A DNA stretch of 64,000 nucleotides from Pragia fontium DSM 5563 = ATCC 49100 (GCF_900112475.1 NZ_FOLW01000014.1:1-64000), one strand, 5' to 3'. Shown: positions 1-10,109, counted from the stretch's first letter. A program made the numbers and translations. The notes: generated by a model from the sequence alone, not told the origin.

Positions 1-17
1 AACGATACAGAATCGGT

Positions 18-94
18 GGAGCGGTAGTTCAGTTGGTTAGAATACCTGCCTGTCACGCAGGGGGTCGCGGGTTCGAGTCCCGTCCGTTCCGCCA
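18..94 (+). tRNA. aspT: tRNA-Asp (GTC)
   Basis: Complete 77-nt tRNA. Acceptor arm GGAGCGG pairs with CCGTTCC, the anticodon loop CTGTCAC carries GTC, the T-loop is GGTTCGAGTCC, and CCA is encoded. It is 7 nt from tRNA-Trp and shares a transcript and terminator with it. In E. coli this pair closes the rrnC operon just before hdfR, so an rRNA operon probably lies immediately upstream of the window (inference). Confidence 0.98.
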
Positions 95-101
95 CCCTTT
101 T

Positions 102-177
102 AGGGGCGTAGTTCAATTGGTAGAGCACCGGTCTCCAAAACCGGGTGTTGGGAGTTCGAGTCTCTCCGCCCCTGCCA
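102..177 (+). tRNA. trpT: tRNA-Trp (CCA)
   Basis: Complete 76-nt tRNA. Acceptor arm AGGGGCG pairs with CGCCCCT, the anticodon loop CTCCAAA carries CCA, and the 3' CCA is encoded. It is almost identical to E. coli trpT and sits in the same aspT-trpT-hdfR order. Confidence 0.98.
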
Positions 178-186
178 TAAAATAGA

Positions 187-216
187 AAACCCTTTGTGAA
201 AGCAAAGGGTTTTTTG
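187..216 (+). terminator. Rho-independent terminator after trpT
   Basis: AACCCTTTG and CAAAGGGTT form a stem around a short loop (TGAAAG) and run straight into a T-tract. It ends the tRNA (probably rRNA-tRNA) transcript. Confidence 0.9.
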
Positions 217-276
217 TTATCTAAAATTTAGTATTTCATCTTATATCTGTTAACCGTTCTGTAGATTAATTTAAGC

Positions 277-1107
277 TTATTCTTTCTCTGTGGCAGAGGT
301 TGCAAGGTATTTATGGATTAACTGTTCATATTCACTGTTTTGCAGCCAGATAGCATAAACAGGAATATCTATTGTTGGCGATGATGGAATAAGCTTTAGG
401 TCTGGATACTGTTTTTTCCATGATTCAGGTAAAAATGCGCAGCCATCGGTATTTTTTAGTAACTGTTTGGCCATTAGAGCTGAAGAACCGGTAAGAGAGA
501 TAATACTTTCCTGCGAAATGATGGTCTTTTCTTGTTGTACGAACTCCACTCCCCAATCTAAAGAGATATAAGTCCGTTTTTTATCATTAATTTTTCGCTC
601 GGCGGTAAATAAACGGAGCGGTATGACGCCTATCTGCTGACTAATCAACTCATCCATTTTAGAGGGTTCTGTGGCAATCAACAGGTCTAATTGCCTTTCA
701 TGTAGCTGTTGAACCAACAAATTTCGTGTTGCTATGCGGGTATCAAACTGTAAATTTTTATGTTGTGAATATAGTAATTCAAGCCAGTCAGTTAGATAGC
801 TTTCCCAGATCAGAGATAGTGCTCCGATAGATAACATATTTTTCTTTTGACTGTTTTTAACTATCGAATTTCGAGCCTGATGCCAGGTGGCGATCATATT
901 TTCAGCATAAGGTAAAAGCTGTTCTCCGGCAGATGTGAGCCGAATATTATTACGGTGTCGGGTGAAAAGATTAACTCCTAGCTGGCTTTCTAACAGTCTT
1001 ATCCGTGAGCTAACCGCTGATTGTGTAAGATAGAGTGATTCAGCCGCTCGACCAAAATGACGGGTTTTACTGACTTCTAAAAATGTTTTTAGTAATTCGG
1101 TATCCAC
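277..1107 (-). CDS. hdfR: LysR-type regulator HdfR
   Basis: 276-residue LysR-family regulator, close to the 279 residues of E. coli HdfR, which represses flhDC and so flagellar genes. The N-terminal winged helix-turn-helix is at about residues 2-60 (ETELLKTF-like start, FGRAAESLYLTQSAVSSRI, RIRLLESQLG). It is followed by a substrate-binding-like effector domain to the C-terminus. It is divergent from maoP, as in E. coli, with a 116-bp gap at 1108-1223. In E. coli this gap region carries maoS, the short DNA site that acts with MaoP, but I could not pick it out here. The identification rests on family, size and synteny; the targets in this organism are not shown. Confidence 0.9.
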   Translation of the reverse strand: MDTELLKTFLEVSKTRHFGRAAESLYLTQSAVSSRIRLLESQLGVNLFTRHRNNIRLTSAGEQLLPYAENMIATWHQARNSIVKNSQKKNMLSIGALSLIWESYLTDWLELLYSQHKNLQFDTRIATRNLLVQQLHERQLDLLIATEPSKMDELISQQIGVIPLRLFTAERKINDKKRTYISLDWGVEFVQQEKTIISQESIISLTGSSALMAKQLLKNTDGCAFLPESWKKQYPDLKLIPSSPTIDIPVYAIWLQNSEYEQLIHKYLATSATEKE

Positions 1108-1223
1108 TCAATCTCCAAATAAATCTATCGTTACGATTCAAATTTTTTGTTTTACACGCCGCTTAGCCTCACTAATACTCCGCGCCATAACGGCATTAAT
1201 TTAGATACTTAGGAGTATGTCAG

Positions 1224-1562
1224 ATGGCGGAAAGCTTCTCCACGACGCATCGTTTTTTTGACAATAAAAATTACCCTCGCGGTTTTTCCCGTCATGGGGA
1301 TTTCACCATTAAAGAAGCGCAATTACTAGAGCGTTTAGGCTATGCCTTTAATGAGCTTGATTTAGGTAAGCGTGAACCAACAACGGACGAAGAGAAACTA
1401 TTTGTTGCTGTTTGTAAAGGTGAACGCGAGCCAGCGACAGAGTCTGAAAAAGTATGGGCTAAATACCTCAACCGTATTCGTCGACCTAAACGCTTTCACA
1501 CCTTATCTGGTGGTAAACCTCAGGTAGATATCGTTGAAGACTTTAATGACTCTGACGATTGA
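1224..1562 (+). CDS. maoP: Macrodomain Ori organisation protein MaoP
   Basis: 112-residue protein nearly identical to E. coli MaoP (YifE), including the blocks [47 protein letters not shown] and the acidic tail DSDD. In E. coli MaoP acts with the maoS site to constrain long-range DNA mobility in the Ori macrodomain. The start is set by TAGGAG about 8 nt upstream of the ATG. The gene is monocistronic and ends at a strong terminator. The function is known from E. coli and inferred here from strong identity and the same neighbours. Confidence 0.95.
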   Translation: MAESFSTTHRFFDNKNYPRGFSRHGDFTIKEAQLLERLGYAFNELDLGKREPTTDEEKLFVAVCKGEREPATESEKVWAKYLNRIRRPKRFHTLSGGKPQVDIVEDFNDSDD

Positions 1563-1565
1563 TTA

Positions 1566-1590
1566 ACGGGGCCTTAGGCCCCGTTTTTTT
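1566..1590 (+). terminator. Rho-independent terminator after maoP
   Basis: Perfect 8-bp stem ACGGGGCC / GGCCCCGT with loop TTA, followed by seven T. It overlaps the last bases of the convergent yifB gene. Confidence 0.93.
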
Positions 1591-3115
1591 ATCCAACGGC
1601 TTTATAAAGTTGTAGTAACAGTCTATCCATACTTCTATAGCTTAACGCTTCGGCAATATGTTCCCTTTTTATATTTTTATTGCCTGATAAATCAGCGATT
1701 GTTCTCGATACTTTTAAAATCCGGTGCCATCCCCGAACGGATAAACCCAGTTTGGTCAGAGCCTGCTCAAGAAATAGAGCATCGTTAATTTCCAGCTTAC
1801 AAATTTTCTCTACTTCTTTGCTGGTTAGTTGCGCATTAACCTTTCCGTTGCGTTTTATTTGTTCTTGTCTGGCATTAAATACTCTTAAGCGTACTGATTG
1901 ACTGGATTCACTCTCTTCCCTGCGCTGGCTTAATATGCCTTGCGGTAGTAAAGGAACTTCGATAGATAAATCGAATCGATCGAGAAATGGTCCGGATAGT
2001 CGGTTTAAATAGCGCATAACCTGTTGTGGATTTGAACGGCTTTGAATTCCCTGATAGTGCCCTGTTGGGCTGGGATTCATTGCAGCAATGAGCTGTACTT
2101 TGGCCGGAAAGCAAACTTTGGCGCTGGCGCGTGAAATAACAATTTCACCGGATTCCAGCGGTTCACGTAAAGCATCCAGTACTTTTCTTTCAAACTCAGG
2201 TAATTCATCAAGAAAAAGTACGCCGTTATGTGCCAGAGATATTTCTCCGGGGCGAGGGATTGAGCCTCCACCAACCAGAGCAGCCATTGATGCGCTGTGA
2301 TGAGGTGCTCTGAAAGGCCGTTTACGCCAGTTTGACGCATTTTGTGGCGTATGAACCAGACTTGCTATAGCAGCACTTTCCAGTGCCTCCTGATCGCTCA
2401 GAGGCGGCAATAATGCATTCAGACGAGTAGCCAGCATGGTTTTACCTGTCCCTGGCGGGCCGAGCAGGAGTAAGTTATGCCCGCCGGCAGCGGATATTTC
2501 GAGTGCTCTTTTAGCTTGCTCTTGGCCGATAATTTCTTTTAGATCTGGTAATGACTCTTGGTGGTCAAGGCTGGCAGCTTGCTGTGGCGCAGATAGTGAG
2601 TTTTCTTCACCGGCTAAAAATTTACAGACATCAAGTAGCGTATCGGCTACCAGATGTTGGCTTTGTTTAATGAGTGCAACTTCACTGGCATTATCTATAG
2701 ATAGAATCAGAGAACGATGGTTGTTTGATGCAGCCAGAGCCGCGGGTATTGCACCATTAACGTTTTTTATTGCTCCGGATAAGGCCAATTCACCCAAGAA
2801 TTCATGATACTCAAGTTTATCAACGGCTATCTGTTCTGATGCCGCTAAAATAGCCAGTGCAATGGGTAGATCGAACCTACCACCTTCTTTTGGCAGGTCT
2901 GCGGGGGCCAGGCTAACCGTGATTTTTTTCGGTGGAAAAGTAAAGCCACTGTTTATCAATGCGCTGCGCACGCGATCTTTTGCTTCTTTTACGGTTGTTT
3001 CCGGTAAGCCAACCAGCGTAAAGTTAGGCATTCCGTTGCTGATATGTACTTCAACACTGACTAATGGAGCCTGTACACCTATTGAAGCTCGGGTATAAAT
3101 AATTGCTAGTGACAT
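1589..3115 (-). CDS. yifB: YifB/ComM-family AAA+ Mg-chelatase-like ATPase
   Basis: 508 residues, the normal length of the YifB/ComM family. The N-terminal ChlI domain (about 20-140, with GMPNFTLVGLPE and RVRSALINSGF) is followed by a Mg-chelatase-like AAA+ domain. That domain has Walker A GPPGTGKTM near residue 220, Walker B GVLFLDELPEF near 300, and a C-terminal Mg-chelatase domain. In Haemophilus and Vibrio, ComM is a branch-migration helicase that integrates incoming DNA during natural transformation; its role in enterobacteria is little known. It is convergent with maoP and divergent from ilvL, as in E. coli. Confidence 0.94.
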   Translation of the reverse strand: MSLAIIYTRASIGVQAPLVSVEVHISNGMPNFTLVGLPETTVKEAKDRVRSALINSGFTFPPKKITVSLAPADLPKEGGRFDLPIALAILAASEQIAVDKLEYHEFLGELALSGAIKNVNGAIPAALAASNNHRSLILSIDNASEVALIKQSQHLVADTLLDVCKFLAGEENSLSAPQQAASLDHQESLPDLKEIIGQEQAKRALEISAAGGHNLLLLGPPGTGKTMLATRLNALLPPLSDQEALESAAIASLVHTPQNASNWRKRPFRAPHHSASMAALVGGGSIPRPGEISLAHNGVLFLDELPEFERKVLDALREPLESGEIVISRASAKVCFPAKVQLIAAMNPSPTGHYQGIQSRSNPQQVMRYLNRLSGPFLDRFDLSIEVPLLPQGILSQRREESESSQSVRLRVFNARQEQIKRNGKVNAQLTSKEVEKICKLEINDALFLEQALTKLGLSVRGWHRILKVSRTIADLSGNKNIKREHIAEALSYRSMDRLLLQLYKAVG

Positions 3116-3443
3116 GCCAAGTTACCCATCTTTATTTTTAGATAATCCTGTCAGAGTCAGTGCATATCAATTTATCTATTTTTTGTATTTTGCTTAAAAC
3201 ATAGAGATATATTCCAATTTTTTGCCTGTTTTGCAGTCTATATAGGCGATTTTATGTGGGGTACATCTAATTAAAATATTTTCAAGTCAGTCAGTGTTTT
3301 TCATTTATATGATAAATATGGCGTTTTTAATGAATTTTGTTTTGATAAAGAAAACGGAAAGAAAAAATAAGTTGTCACTTAATATAAAACTATGATAACT
3401 CTGTATACATTCGTTCGACTGATAAAGAATTTTCTTTGAAACT
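3116..3443. other. Intergenic control region upstream of ilvL
   Basis: 328 bp without a convincing gene. It is AT-rich and must hold the promoters of yifB (leftwards) and of the ilv operon (rightwards). A TTGTCA at about 3373 with an AT-rich stretch 16-17 bp further on is a possible ilv promoter, but the -10 match is poor. No other structure was recognised. Confidence 0.5.
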
Positions 3444-3542
3444 ATGAAGTCTGTAAGCCAAGTGATTAGCCTCGTGATTATTAGTGTGGTGGTGATTATT
3501 CTCCCACCGTGCGGGGCAGCACTTGGACAAAGAAAGACCTGA
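3444..3542 (+). CDS. ilvL: ilv operon leader peptide IlvL
   Basis: 32-codon ORF rich in the three regulating amino acids: 5 Ile, 6 Val and 3 Leu codons, clustered in VISLVIISVVVIIL. It ends in LPPCGAALG, which matches the C-terminal half of E. coli IlvL. Ribosome stalling on these codons when charged Ile, Val or Leu tRNA is scarce would prevent formation of the terminator at 3563-3594, the classical ilvGMEDA attenuation mechanism. It was identified by eye from composition, motif and position. Confidence 0.95.
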   Translation: MKSVSQVISLVIISVVVIILPPCGAALGQRKT

Positions 3543-3562
3543 TTAGAGGTCCCAAATTCAAG

Positions 3563-3594
3563 AACCCCCGCACTGAGAAGTCGGGGGTTTTTTT
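3563..3594 (+). terminator. ilvGMEDA attenuator
   Basis: Stem AACCCCCG / CGGGGGTT with an 11-nt loop followed by seven T, starting 20 nt after the ilvL stop. It is the terminator of the attenuation system; alternative pairings within the leader are expected but were not folded here. Confidence 0.92.
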
Positions 3595-3691
3595 ATGGAT
3601 GATAAAAATTTAATCAATATCAAATAATAAACACAACAAAGCATACGGCTATAAGCATCGGCTAAGAGCACAATACGACGGGGTAAGAATG

Positions 3692-5341
3692 ATGAATGGG
3701 GCGCAGTGGGTAGTACATACGTTACGCGAACAGGGAGTTGACACTGTTTTTGGTTATCCTGGCGGTGCAATTATGCCGGTTTATGATGCGCTATATGATG
3801 GTGGCGTTGAGCATCTGCTGTGTCGTAATGAACAGGGTGCCGCTATTGCCGCTTTAGGCTACGCTCGAGCAACCGGTAAAGTTGGCGTTTGTATCGCCAC
3901 CTCTGGCCCAGGAGCAACGAATCTTATCACCGGGTTGGCTGATGCGCTGTTAGATTCTGTTCCCGTTGTTGCTATTACTGGTCAGGTTGCTTCCCCGCTG
4001 ATAGGTACTGATGCTTTTCAGGAAATTGACGTATTAGGATTATCATTAGCCTGTACTAAGCACAGTTATCTGGTGGAATCATTAGAAGAGTTGCCCTCCA
4101 TTATTGCTCAGGCATTTGCTACTGCCTGTAGCGGCCGTCCTGGTCCTGTTTTGGTTGATATTCCTAAAGATATCCAGTTAGCGGCCGGAGAGCATTTAAA
4201 GCCAGGGTTATTACCGGTCGAAGAAATGGCTCAGGTTGCCAATGAGGATTTGCAAGCAGCCAGAGAAATGATCGCTGAATCTCATAAACCAATGTTATAC
4301 GTTGGTGGTGGTGTGGGTATGGCTAACGCGGTTGAGGCGCTACGGACATTCACCAAAGTCACTGGCATGCCATGCGTTTCAACGTTAAAAGGACTCGGTG
4401 CCGCTGAGGTAGATGACTCGTGTTATTTGGGCTTGCTGGGTATGCACGGCTCCAAAGCTGGTAATCTGGCAGTTCAGGACTGTGATTTACTGGTGGCTAT
4501 CGGGGTGCGTTTTGACGATCGGGTTACAGGAAAATTGAATACCTTTGCACCTCACGCAAAAGTTATTCATATGGATATCGATCCGGCGGAGTTAGGCAAA
4601 TTACGAACGCCTCACGTTGCGTTACAGGGAGATTTAAACAAGATATTACCTGCTCTGCAGCAGCCAATGGATATCAATAATTGGCGTAACACGGTAATAG
4701 CAATGAAAACTGATTATGCCGCTCGTTACGATCATCCCGGACAACCTATTTTTGCCCCGCTGTTGTTAAAGCAACTTTCTGAAAGAAAACCTGAAAATAC
4801 GGTCATTACCACTGACGTTGGTCAACATCAGATGTGGAGTGCGCAGCATATGACATTTGGCCGCCCGGAAAACTTCATTACTTCAAGCGGGCTGGGTACC
4901 ATGGGATTTGGTATTCCTGCTGCAGTGGGTGCACAAATGGCCCGCCCTGACGATATGGTAATCTGTGTTTCCGGCGATGGCTCTTTTATGATGAATGTGC
5001 AGGAACTGGGCACCATAAAACGTAAAAAGTTACCGGTGAAAATCGTCTTAATCGATAATCAGCGTTTGGGAATGGTCAGACAGTGGCAACAGCTGTTTTT
5101 TGACTCTCGCTATAGCGAAACCAATTTATCGGACAATCCCGATTTTTTAATGCTGGCTCAGGCATTCGGTATTCCGGGGCAGAGTATTTCCCGCAAAGAT
5201 CAGGTTGATGATGCACTTAATACCTTACTTACCAGTGAAGGACCTTATTTGCTTCACGTTTCTATCGATGAATTAGAAAATGTTTGGCCTCTGGTTCCAC
5301 CGGGCGCCGGTAACGAAACAATGCTGGAGGAAGTATCATGA
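3692..5341 (+). CDS. ilvG: Acetolactate synthase II large subunit
   Basis: ThDP-dependent enzyme that condenses pyruvate with pyruvate or 2-ketobutyrate, the first common step of valine/leucine and isoleucine synthesis. About 549 residues. The catalytic glutamate lies in the RNEQGAA motif near residue 47, FAD/ThDP-fold blocks run through the centre, and the ThDP motif GDGSFMMN...IDNQ lies near 430-460. Start: ATG ATG occur in tandem at 3689 and 3692; the second gives the MNGAQWVVH start of E. coli IlvG and has GGGG 8 nt upstream. The gene is intact, unlike the frameshifted ilvG of E. coli K-12. Its stop overlaps the ilvM start (ATGA). Confidence 0.97.
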   Translation: MNGAQWVVHTLREQGVDTVFGYPGGAIMPVYDALYDGGVEHLLCRNEQGAAIAALGYARATGKVGVCIATSGPGATNLITGLADALLDSVPVVAITGQVASPLIGTDAFQEIDVLGLSLACTKHSYLVESLEELPSIIAQAFATACSGRPGPVLVDIPKDIQLAAGEHLKPGLLPVEEMAQVANEDLQAAREMIAESHKPMLYVGGGVGMANAVEALRTFTKVTGMPCVSTLKGLGAAEVDDSCYLGLLGMHGSKAGNLAVQDCDLLVAIGVRFDDRVTGKLNTFAPHAKVIHMDIDPAELGKLRTPHVALQGDLNKILPALQQPMDINNWRNTVIAMKTDYAARYDHPGQPIFAPLLLKQLSERKPENTVITTDVGQHQMWSAQHMTFGRPENFITSSGLGTMGFGIPAAVGAQMARPDDMVICVSGDGSFMMNVQELGTIKRKKLPVKIVLIDNQRLGMVRQWQQLFFDSRYSETNLSDNPDFLMLAQAFGIPGQSISRKDQVDDALNTLLTSEGPYLLHVSIDELENVWPLVPPGAGNETMLEEVS

Positions 5342-5595
5342 CAGAACATCAACTTTTCATTCAGACCCGATTCCGCTCAGAAGTTTTGGAACGTTTACTG
5401 CGCGTTGTTCGCCACCGAGGTTTTCGGGTATGCAAAATGGACATGAATCAAATGGCTAATGGGGATAACATAAGCATTTATTTAACCGTTTCCAGTGAGA
5501 GACCGGTAAACTTACTATTTTCCCAGTTAAAGAAACTTGCGGATGTCAGCAGCGTTGAGATCCTCAATCAAACATCACAACAAATACGCGCATAG
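5338..5595 (+). CDS. ilvM: Acetolactate synthase II small (regulatory) subunit
   Basis: 85-residue ACT-domain protein ([18 protein letters not shown], then [23 protein letters not shown]), the size of E. coli IlvM. It binds and activates the IlvG catalytic subunit. It overlaps the ilvG stop by 4 bp, which implies translational coupling and balanced subunit synthesis. Confidence 0.96.
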   Translation: MTEHQLFIQTRFRSEVLERLLRVVRHRGFRVCKMDMNQMANGDNISIYLTVSSERPVNLLFSQLKKLADVSSVEILNQTSQQIRA

Positions 5596-5615
5596 CGCGA
5601 CAAGGAACAGAAACA

Positions 5616-6545
5616 ATGAGCACGAAAAAAGCAGATTATATATGGTTCAATGGTGACATGATTCCATGGGCTGATGCCAAAGTTCACGTTATGTCACACG
5701 CATTGCACTATGGTACATCGGTATTTGAAGGTGTGCGCTGCTATGATACCCATAAAGGCCCGGCTGTTTTTCGTCATCGCGAACATATGCAGCGTTTACG
5801 TGATTCTGCGAAAATTTATCGTATGCCGGTTTCCTATTCTGTTGATGAATTGATGGCCGCCTGCCGTGAAACATTAAGTAAAAATAATCTGGCAAGCGCT
5901 TATATTCGTCCGTTAGTCTTTATTGGTGATGTGGGTATGGGCGTTAATCCACCTGCAGGTTACAACACTGACGTGATCATTGCCGCTTTCCCATGGGGTG
6001 CTTATTTAGGTGAAGAAGCGTTGGATCAGGGTATCGATGCCATGGTTTCTTCATGGAACCGTTCTGCGCCAAATACCATTCCAACCGCAGCTAAAGCCGG
6101 TGGTAACTATCTTTCTTCATTGTTGGTGGGTAGTGAAGCTCGCCGTCATGGTTATAGCGAAGGTATCGCTTTGGATGTTCACGGTTATGTTTCTGAAGGT
6201 GCCGGTGAGAATATCTTCTTGGTTAAAGACGGTGTGGTATTTACCCCAACCTTGACCTCAGCTGCCTTACCAGGCATTACGCGTGATGCCATTCTGAAGC
6301 TTACTAAAGATCTCGGTATTGAAGTGCGTGAACAGGTTCTGTCTCGCGAATCTCTCTATTTAGCCGATGAAGTCTTTATGACTGGTACCGCCGCCGAAAT
6401 TACACCAGTACGCAGCGTTGATGGTATTCAGGTGGGTATTGGTCGTTGTGGTCCGGTCACCAAGAAAATTCAGCAAAGTTTCTTTGGACTGTTCAATGGT
6501 CAGACTGAAGACAAGTACGGCTGGTTAGATCTGGTAAACCAATAA
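5616..6545 (+). CDS. ilvE: Branched-chain amino acid aminotransferase
   Basis: 309-residue class IV PLP aminotransferase that carries out the last step of Ile, Val and Leu synthesis, using glutamate as amino donor. The PLP lysine is K160 in TAAKAGGNYLSS, and the fold motifs HALHYGTSVFEGVR and EVFMTGTAAEITPV are present. The length equals E. coli IlvE (309). It starts 20 bp after ilvM with AAGGAACAG upstream. Confidence 0.97.
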   Translation: MSTKKADYIWFNGDMIPWADAKVHVMSHALHYGTSVFEGVRCYDTHKGPAVFRHREHMQRLRDSAKIYRMPVSYSVDELMAACRETLSKNNLASAYIRPLVFIGDVGMGVNPPAGYNTDVIIAAFPWGAYLGEEALDQGIDAMVSSWNRSAPNTIPTAAKAGGNYLSSLLVGSEARRHGYSEGIALDVHGYVSEGAGENIFLVKDGVVFTPTLTSAALPGITRDAILKLTKDLGIEVREQVLSRESLYLADEVFMTGTAAEITPVRSVDGIQVGIGRCGPVTKKIQQSFFGLFNGQTEDKYGWLDLVNQ

Positions 6546-6577
6546 CTAAAAACAAAAAAGCAAACATAATGCAATAA

Positions 6578-6599
6578 CGGGCGGATTCCATTCCGCCCG
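6578..6599 (+). other. Intra-operon hairpin between ilvE and ilvD
   Basis: Perfect 8-bp GC-rich stem CGGGCGGA / TCCGCCCG with a 6-nt loop in the 81-bp ilvE-ilvD gap. No T-tract follows, so it is more likely an mRNA processing or stability element than a terminator (inference). Confidence 0.6.
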
Positions 6600-6626
6600 C
6601 AATTAGACAACGGGAGTGAATAAAGC

Positions 6627-8477
6627 ATGCCTAAGTATCGTTCAGCTACAACTACACATGGTCGGAATATGGCAGGAGCCCGTGCTTTATGGCGTGCTAC
6701 CGGTATGACCGATGCCGATTTTGGCAAGCCGATTATTGCCGTGGTGAACTCATTTACTCAGTTCGTTCCGGGCCATGTCCATTTACGTGACTTAGGTAAA
6801 TTAGTTGCCGATCAAATTCAGGCGTCAGGCGGTGTGGCGAAAGAATTTAACACCATTGCAGTGGATGATGGTATCGCAATGGGTCACGGCGGCATGCTGT
6901 ATTCTCTTCCTTCACGTGAGCTGATTGCTGATTCCGTGGAATATATGGTGAATGCCCACTGTGCTGATGCCATGGTGTGTATCTCCAACTGTGACAAAAT
7001 CACTCCGGGCATGTTAATGGCTTCTTTACGCCTGAATATCCCGGTGATTTTTGTGTCAGGTGGTCCGATGGAGGCTGGAAAAACCAAGCTATCGGATAAA
7101 ATTATTAAGCTTGATTTGATCGATGCCATGATTCAGGGCGCGAATCCAAACGTGAGTGATGAAGACAGCGCACAAATTGAACGCTCGGCCTGTCCAACCT
7201 GCGGTTCTTGTTCTGGTATGTTTACTGCTAACTCAATGAACTGCTTGGCTGAGGCGTTGGGCTTAGCGCTGCCGGGAAATGGTTCCTTGTTGGCGACGCA
7301 TAAAGATCGTAAACAGCTTTTCCTGAACGCTGGTAAAGAAATTGTGTCATTAACCAAACGTTATTATGAGCAAGATGATGAAAGCGTTCTGCCTCGATCT
7401 ATTGCTAATAAAGCCGCATTTGAAAATGCCATGACCATGGATATCGCCATGGGCGGTTCAACTAATACAGTATTACACCTTCTGGCTACGGCTCAGGAAG
7501 GCGAAGTTGATTTCACGATGACCGATATCGATCGCCTGTCGCGTCAAGTTCCTCAGTTATGCAAGGTTGCGCCAAGTACGCAGAAATATCATATGGAAGA
7601 CGTGCACCGCGCAGGTGGCGTGATCGGTATTCTGGGTGAACTGGATCGTGCAGGGCTGTTAAACCGTAATACTAACAATATTCTGGGACTGAACCTGACG
7701 GATACGTTGGCTAAGTTCGATATTATGCAGACCAACGATGAAGCGGTTAAAACCATGTTCCGCGCAGGTCCGGCCGGTATCCGTACCACCGAAGCTTTCT
7801 CTCAGGACTGTCGTTGGGATTCGCTGGACAACGATCGCGCTGAAGGCTGTATTCGCAGTAAAGAACATGCTTATAGCCAGGAAGGTGGTTTGGCTGTTCT
7901 GAACGGTAATCTGGCGATTGATGGCTGCATTGTGAAAACAGCGGGCGTTGATGATGAGCACTTAGTGTTCCGTGGTCCGGCAAAAGTTTATGAAAGCCAG
8001 GAAGATGCCGTTGATGCAATTCTTGGTGGCAGAGTGGTTGCGGGTGATGTGGTCGTTATCCGCTATGAGGGTCCAAAAGGTGGACCGGGTATGCAGGAAA
8101 TGCTCTATCCGACCACATTCCTGAAATCGATGGGATTAGGTAAGGATTGTGCGTTGATTACCGACGGCCGTTTCTCCGGTGGAACATCGGGATTATCGAT
8201 TGGCCATATTTCTCCGGAAGCGGCTAACGGCGGTTTGATTGGATTAGTGCGTGATGGCGATATGATCGATATCGATATTCCTAAACGCAGCATTGTATTG
8301 GACGTTGCAGATAATGAACTGGCTAGCCGTCAGCAGGCAGAAGTTGCTCGTGGTGATAAAGCGTGGACACCAGTAGCCCGCGACCGTCAGGTTTCATTTG
8401 CATTACGCGCCTACGCCAGTTTGGCAACCAGTGCCGATAAAGGTGCTGTACGGGATAAAAGTAAGCTGGGAGGCTAA
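6627..8477 (+). CDS. ilvD: Dihydroxy-acid dehydratase
   Basis: 616-residue Fe-S dehydratase, the same length as E. coli IlvD, converting 2,3-dihydroxy acids to 2-keto acids in the third step of Ile/Val synthesis. Cluster and active-site motifs are visible: [13 protein letters not shown] with a conserved Cys near 122, and [19 protein letters not shown] near 192-204. The C-terminal swivel domain includes [12 protein letters not shown] and [17 protein letters not shown]. The start has GGGAG about 9 nt upstream. Confidence 0.98.
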   Translation: MPKYRSATTTHGRNMAGARALWRATGMTDADFGKPIIAVVNSFTQFVPGHVHLRDLGKLVADQIQASGGVAKEFNTIAVDDGIAMGHGGMLYSLPSRELIADSVEYMVNAHCADAMVCISNCDKITPGMLMASLRLNIPVIFVSGGPMEAGKTKLSDKIIKLDLIDAMIQGANPNVSDEDSAQIERSACPTCGSCSGMFTANSMNCLAEALGLALPGNGSLLATHKDRKQLFLNAGKEIVSLTKRYYEQDDESVLPRSIANKAAFENAMTMDIAMGGSTNTVLHLLATAQEGEVDFTMTDIDRLSRQVPQLCKVAPSTQKYHMEDVHRAGGVIGILGELDRAGLLNRNTNNILGLNLTDTLAKFDIMQTNDEAVKTMFRAGPAGIRTTEAFSQDCRWDSLDNDRAEGCIRSKEHAYSQEGGLAVLNGNLAIDGCIVKTAGVDDEHLVFRGPAKVYESQEDAVDAILGGRVVAGDVVVIRYEGPKGGPGMQEMLYPTTFLKSMGLGKDCALITDGRFSGGTSGLSIGHISPEAANGGLIGLVRDGDMIDIDIPKRSIVLDVADNELASRQQAEVARGDKAWTPVARDRQVSFALRAYASLATSADKGAVRDKSKLGG

Positions 8478-8482
8478 ATATT

Positions 8483-10027
8483 ATGGCTGTTCCATCGCCG
8501 CTCTCTTCTGCACCTACGGGTGCAGAGTATCTACGCGCTGTGCTTTGTTCGCCTGTGTATGATGTCGCTCAGGTCACACCGTTACAGGAAATGAATAAAC
8601 TTTCAGCGCGTCTGAAAAATACCGTATTAGTTAAACGGGAAGACAGACAACCAGTACATAGCTTTAAGCTGCGTGGTGCACACGCCATGATTGCCGGGCT
8701 TAACGAACAACAGAAAGCAAATGGCGTTATTGCCGCTTCAGCGGGTAATCATGCGCAGGGTGTCGCACTTTCAGCTTCAGGGCTGGGTATCCGCTCTTTA
8801 ATTGTGATGCCTATGACGACACCGGACATCAAAATTGATGCGGTGCGTGGCTTTGGCGGTGAAGTGCTGTTGCATGGCGCTAATTTTGATGAAGCCAAAG
8901 CTAAAGCCATTGAGCTTTCTCAACAGCAAGGCTATACCTTCATTCCGCCGTTTGACCATCCGGCGGTGATTGCCGGACAAGGCACTATTGGTATAGAGCT
9001 GATTCAGCAAGATGCACATATCGATCGCATTTTTGTTCCGGTTGGCGGTGGCGGTCTGGCTGCTGGTGTGGCCGTACTGATTAAGCAACTGATGCCAGAG
9101 ATCAAAGTGATTGGCGTTGAGACTGAAGATTCCGCGTGTCTGGTTGCTGCATTAAAGGCAGGTCAACCGGTTGATCTTGATCGCGTGGGGCTGTTTGCTG
9201 ATGGCGTTGCAGTAAAACGTATCGGTGATGAAACCTTCCGCTTATGTCGCGAATATCTGGATGATGTTATCACGGTTGATAGCGATGCCATTTGTGCAGC
9301 AGTAAAAGATTTATTTGAAGATGTGCGTGCTATTGCTGAGCCTTCCGGCGCTTTGGCGCTGGCTGGCCTGAAAAAATATGTGCAGCAGCATAATCTGCAA
9401 GGGGAACGCTTAGCCTGTGTTCTGTCCGGAGCTAATCTGAACTTCCATGGTTTACGCTATGTTTCCGAGCGTTGTGAATTAGGTGAGAAGAGAGAAGCAC
9501 TGCTTGCCGTCACTATTCCGGAACAGAAAGGCAGTTTTCTGAAGTTCTGTCAGTTATTAGGTGGACGTTCCGTTACCGAGTTTAACTATCGTTATGCCAG
9601 CGATAAAAACGCCTGTATTTTTGTTGGTGTCCGATTAACCGGTGAGCAGTCTGAACGACAAGATATCATCAGTGAGCTGCAAAATGGCGGTTATCAGGTT
9701 GTCGATTTATCTGATGATGAAATGGCTAAGCTGCATGTGCGTTATATGGTCGGTGGTCGACCGGCCAAGCCGCTTAGTGAAAAACTATACAGTTTTGAGT
9801 TTCCTGAGTCAGGGGGAGCGTTACTGAAGTTTTTACAAACGTTAGGGACGTTCTGGAATATTTCTCTATTCCATTATCGTAGCCACGGTACTGACTATGG
9901 CCGCGTTTTAGCCGCATTTGAGCTGGCCGGGCATGATGCTGAATTTGAACAGCATCTTAAACAGCTGGGATACGATTACCACGATGAGACAGACAATCCG
10001 GCATTCCGTTTTTTCCTTGCTGGATAA
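8483..10027 (+). CDS. ilvA: Threonine dehydratase, biosynthetic
   Basis: 514 residues, matching E. coli IlvA. The N-terminal fold-II PLP domain has the PLP lysine K62 in VHSFKLRGAHAM, SAGNHAQGVA, and the phosphate-binding GGGGLAAGVA loop. Two C-terminal ACT-like domains (from about 335) bind isoleucine and valine for feedback control. It deaminates threonine to 2-ketobutyrate, the committed step to isoleucine. It starts 5 bp after ilvD and is the last gene of the operon. Confidence 0.98.
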   Translation: MAVPSPLSSAPTGAEYLRAVLCSPVYDVAQVTPLQEMNKLSARLKNTVLVKREDRQPVHSFKLRGAHAMIAGLNEQQKANGVIAASAGNHAQGVALSASGLGIRSLIVMPMTTPDIKIDAVRGFGGEVLLHGANFDEAKAKAIELSQQQGYTFIPPFDHPAVIAGQGTIGIELIQQDAHIDRIFVPVGGGGLAAGVAVLIKQLMPEIKVIGVETEDSACLVAALKAGQPVDLDRVGLFADGVAVKRIGDETFRLCREYLDDVITVDSDAICAAVKDLFEDVRAIAEPSGALALAGLKKYVQQHNLQGERLACVLSGANLNFHGLRYVSERCELGEKREALLAVTIPEQKGSFLKFCQLLGGRSVTEFNYRYASDKNACIFVGVRLTGEQSERQDIISELQNGGYQVVDLSDDEMAKLHVRYMVGGRPAKPLSEKLYSFEFPESGGALLKFLQTLGTFWNISLFHYRSHGTDYGRVLAAFELAGHDAEFEQHLKQLGYDYHDETDNPAFRFFLAG

Positions 10028-10043
10028 TCATAACGGTGTCTGA

Positions 10044-10076
10044 AAGCCGCTGAATACGTCATTCAGCGGCTTTTAT
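10044..10076 (+). terminator. Terminator of the ilv operon
   Basis: 12-bp stem AAGCCGCTGAAT / ATTCAGCGGCTT with a 5-nt loop and a short T-run, 16 bp after the ilvA stop. Confidence 0.92.
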
Positions 10077-10109
10077 TGTTCAGATAATAGCTTATGGGTG
10101 GAAGATGAC

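Noticed and set aside
1108-1223. maoS site between hdfR and maoP
   Set aside because: It is expected there from E. coli, but I could not recognise the short sequence with confidence, so it is not listed as a feature.
2436-2807. 123-codon plus-strand frame inside yifB
   Set aside because: Antisense to a well-supported gene with no ribosome binding site; a compositional shadow.
3595-3627. 10-codon ORF after the attenuator as ilvX
   Set aside because: It begins in the T-tract of the attenuator, has no ribosome binding site and does not match IlvX.
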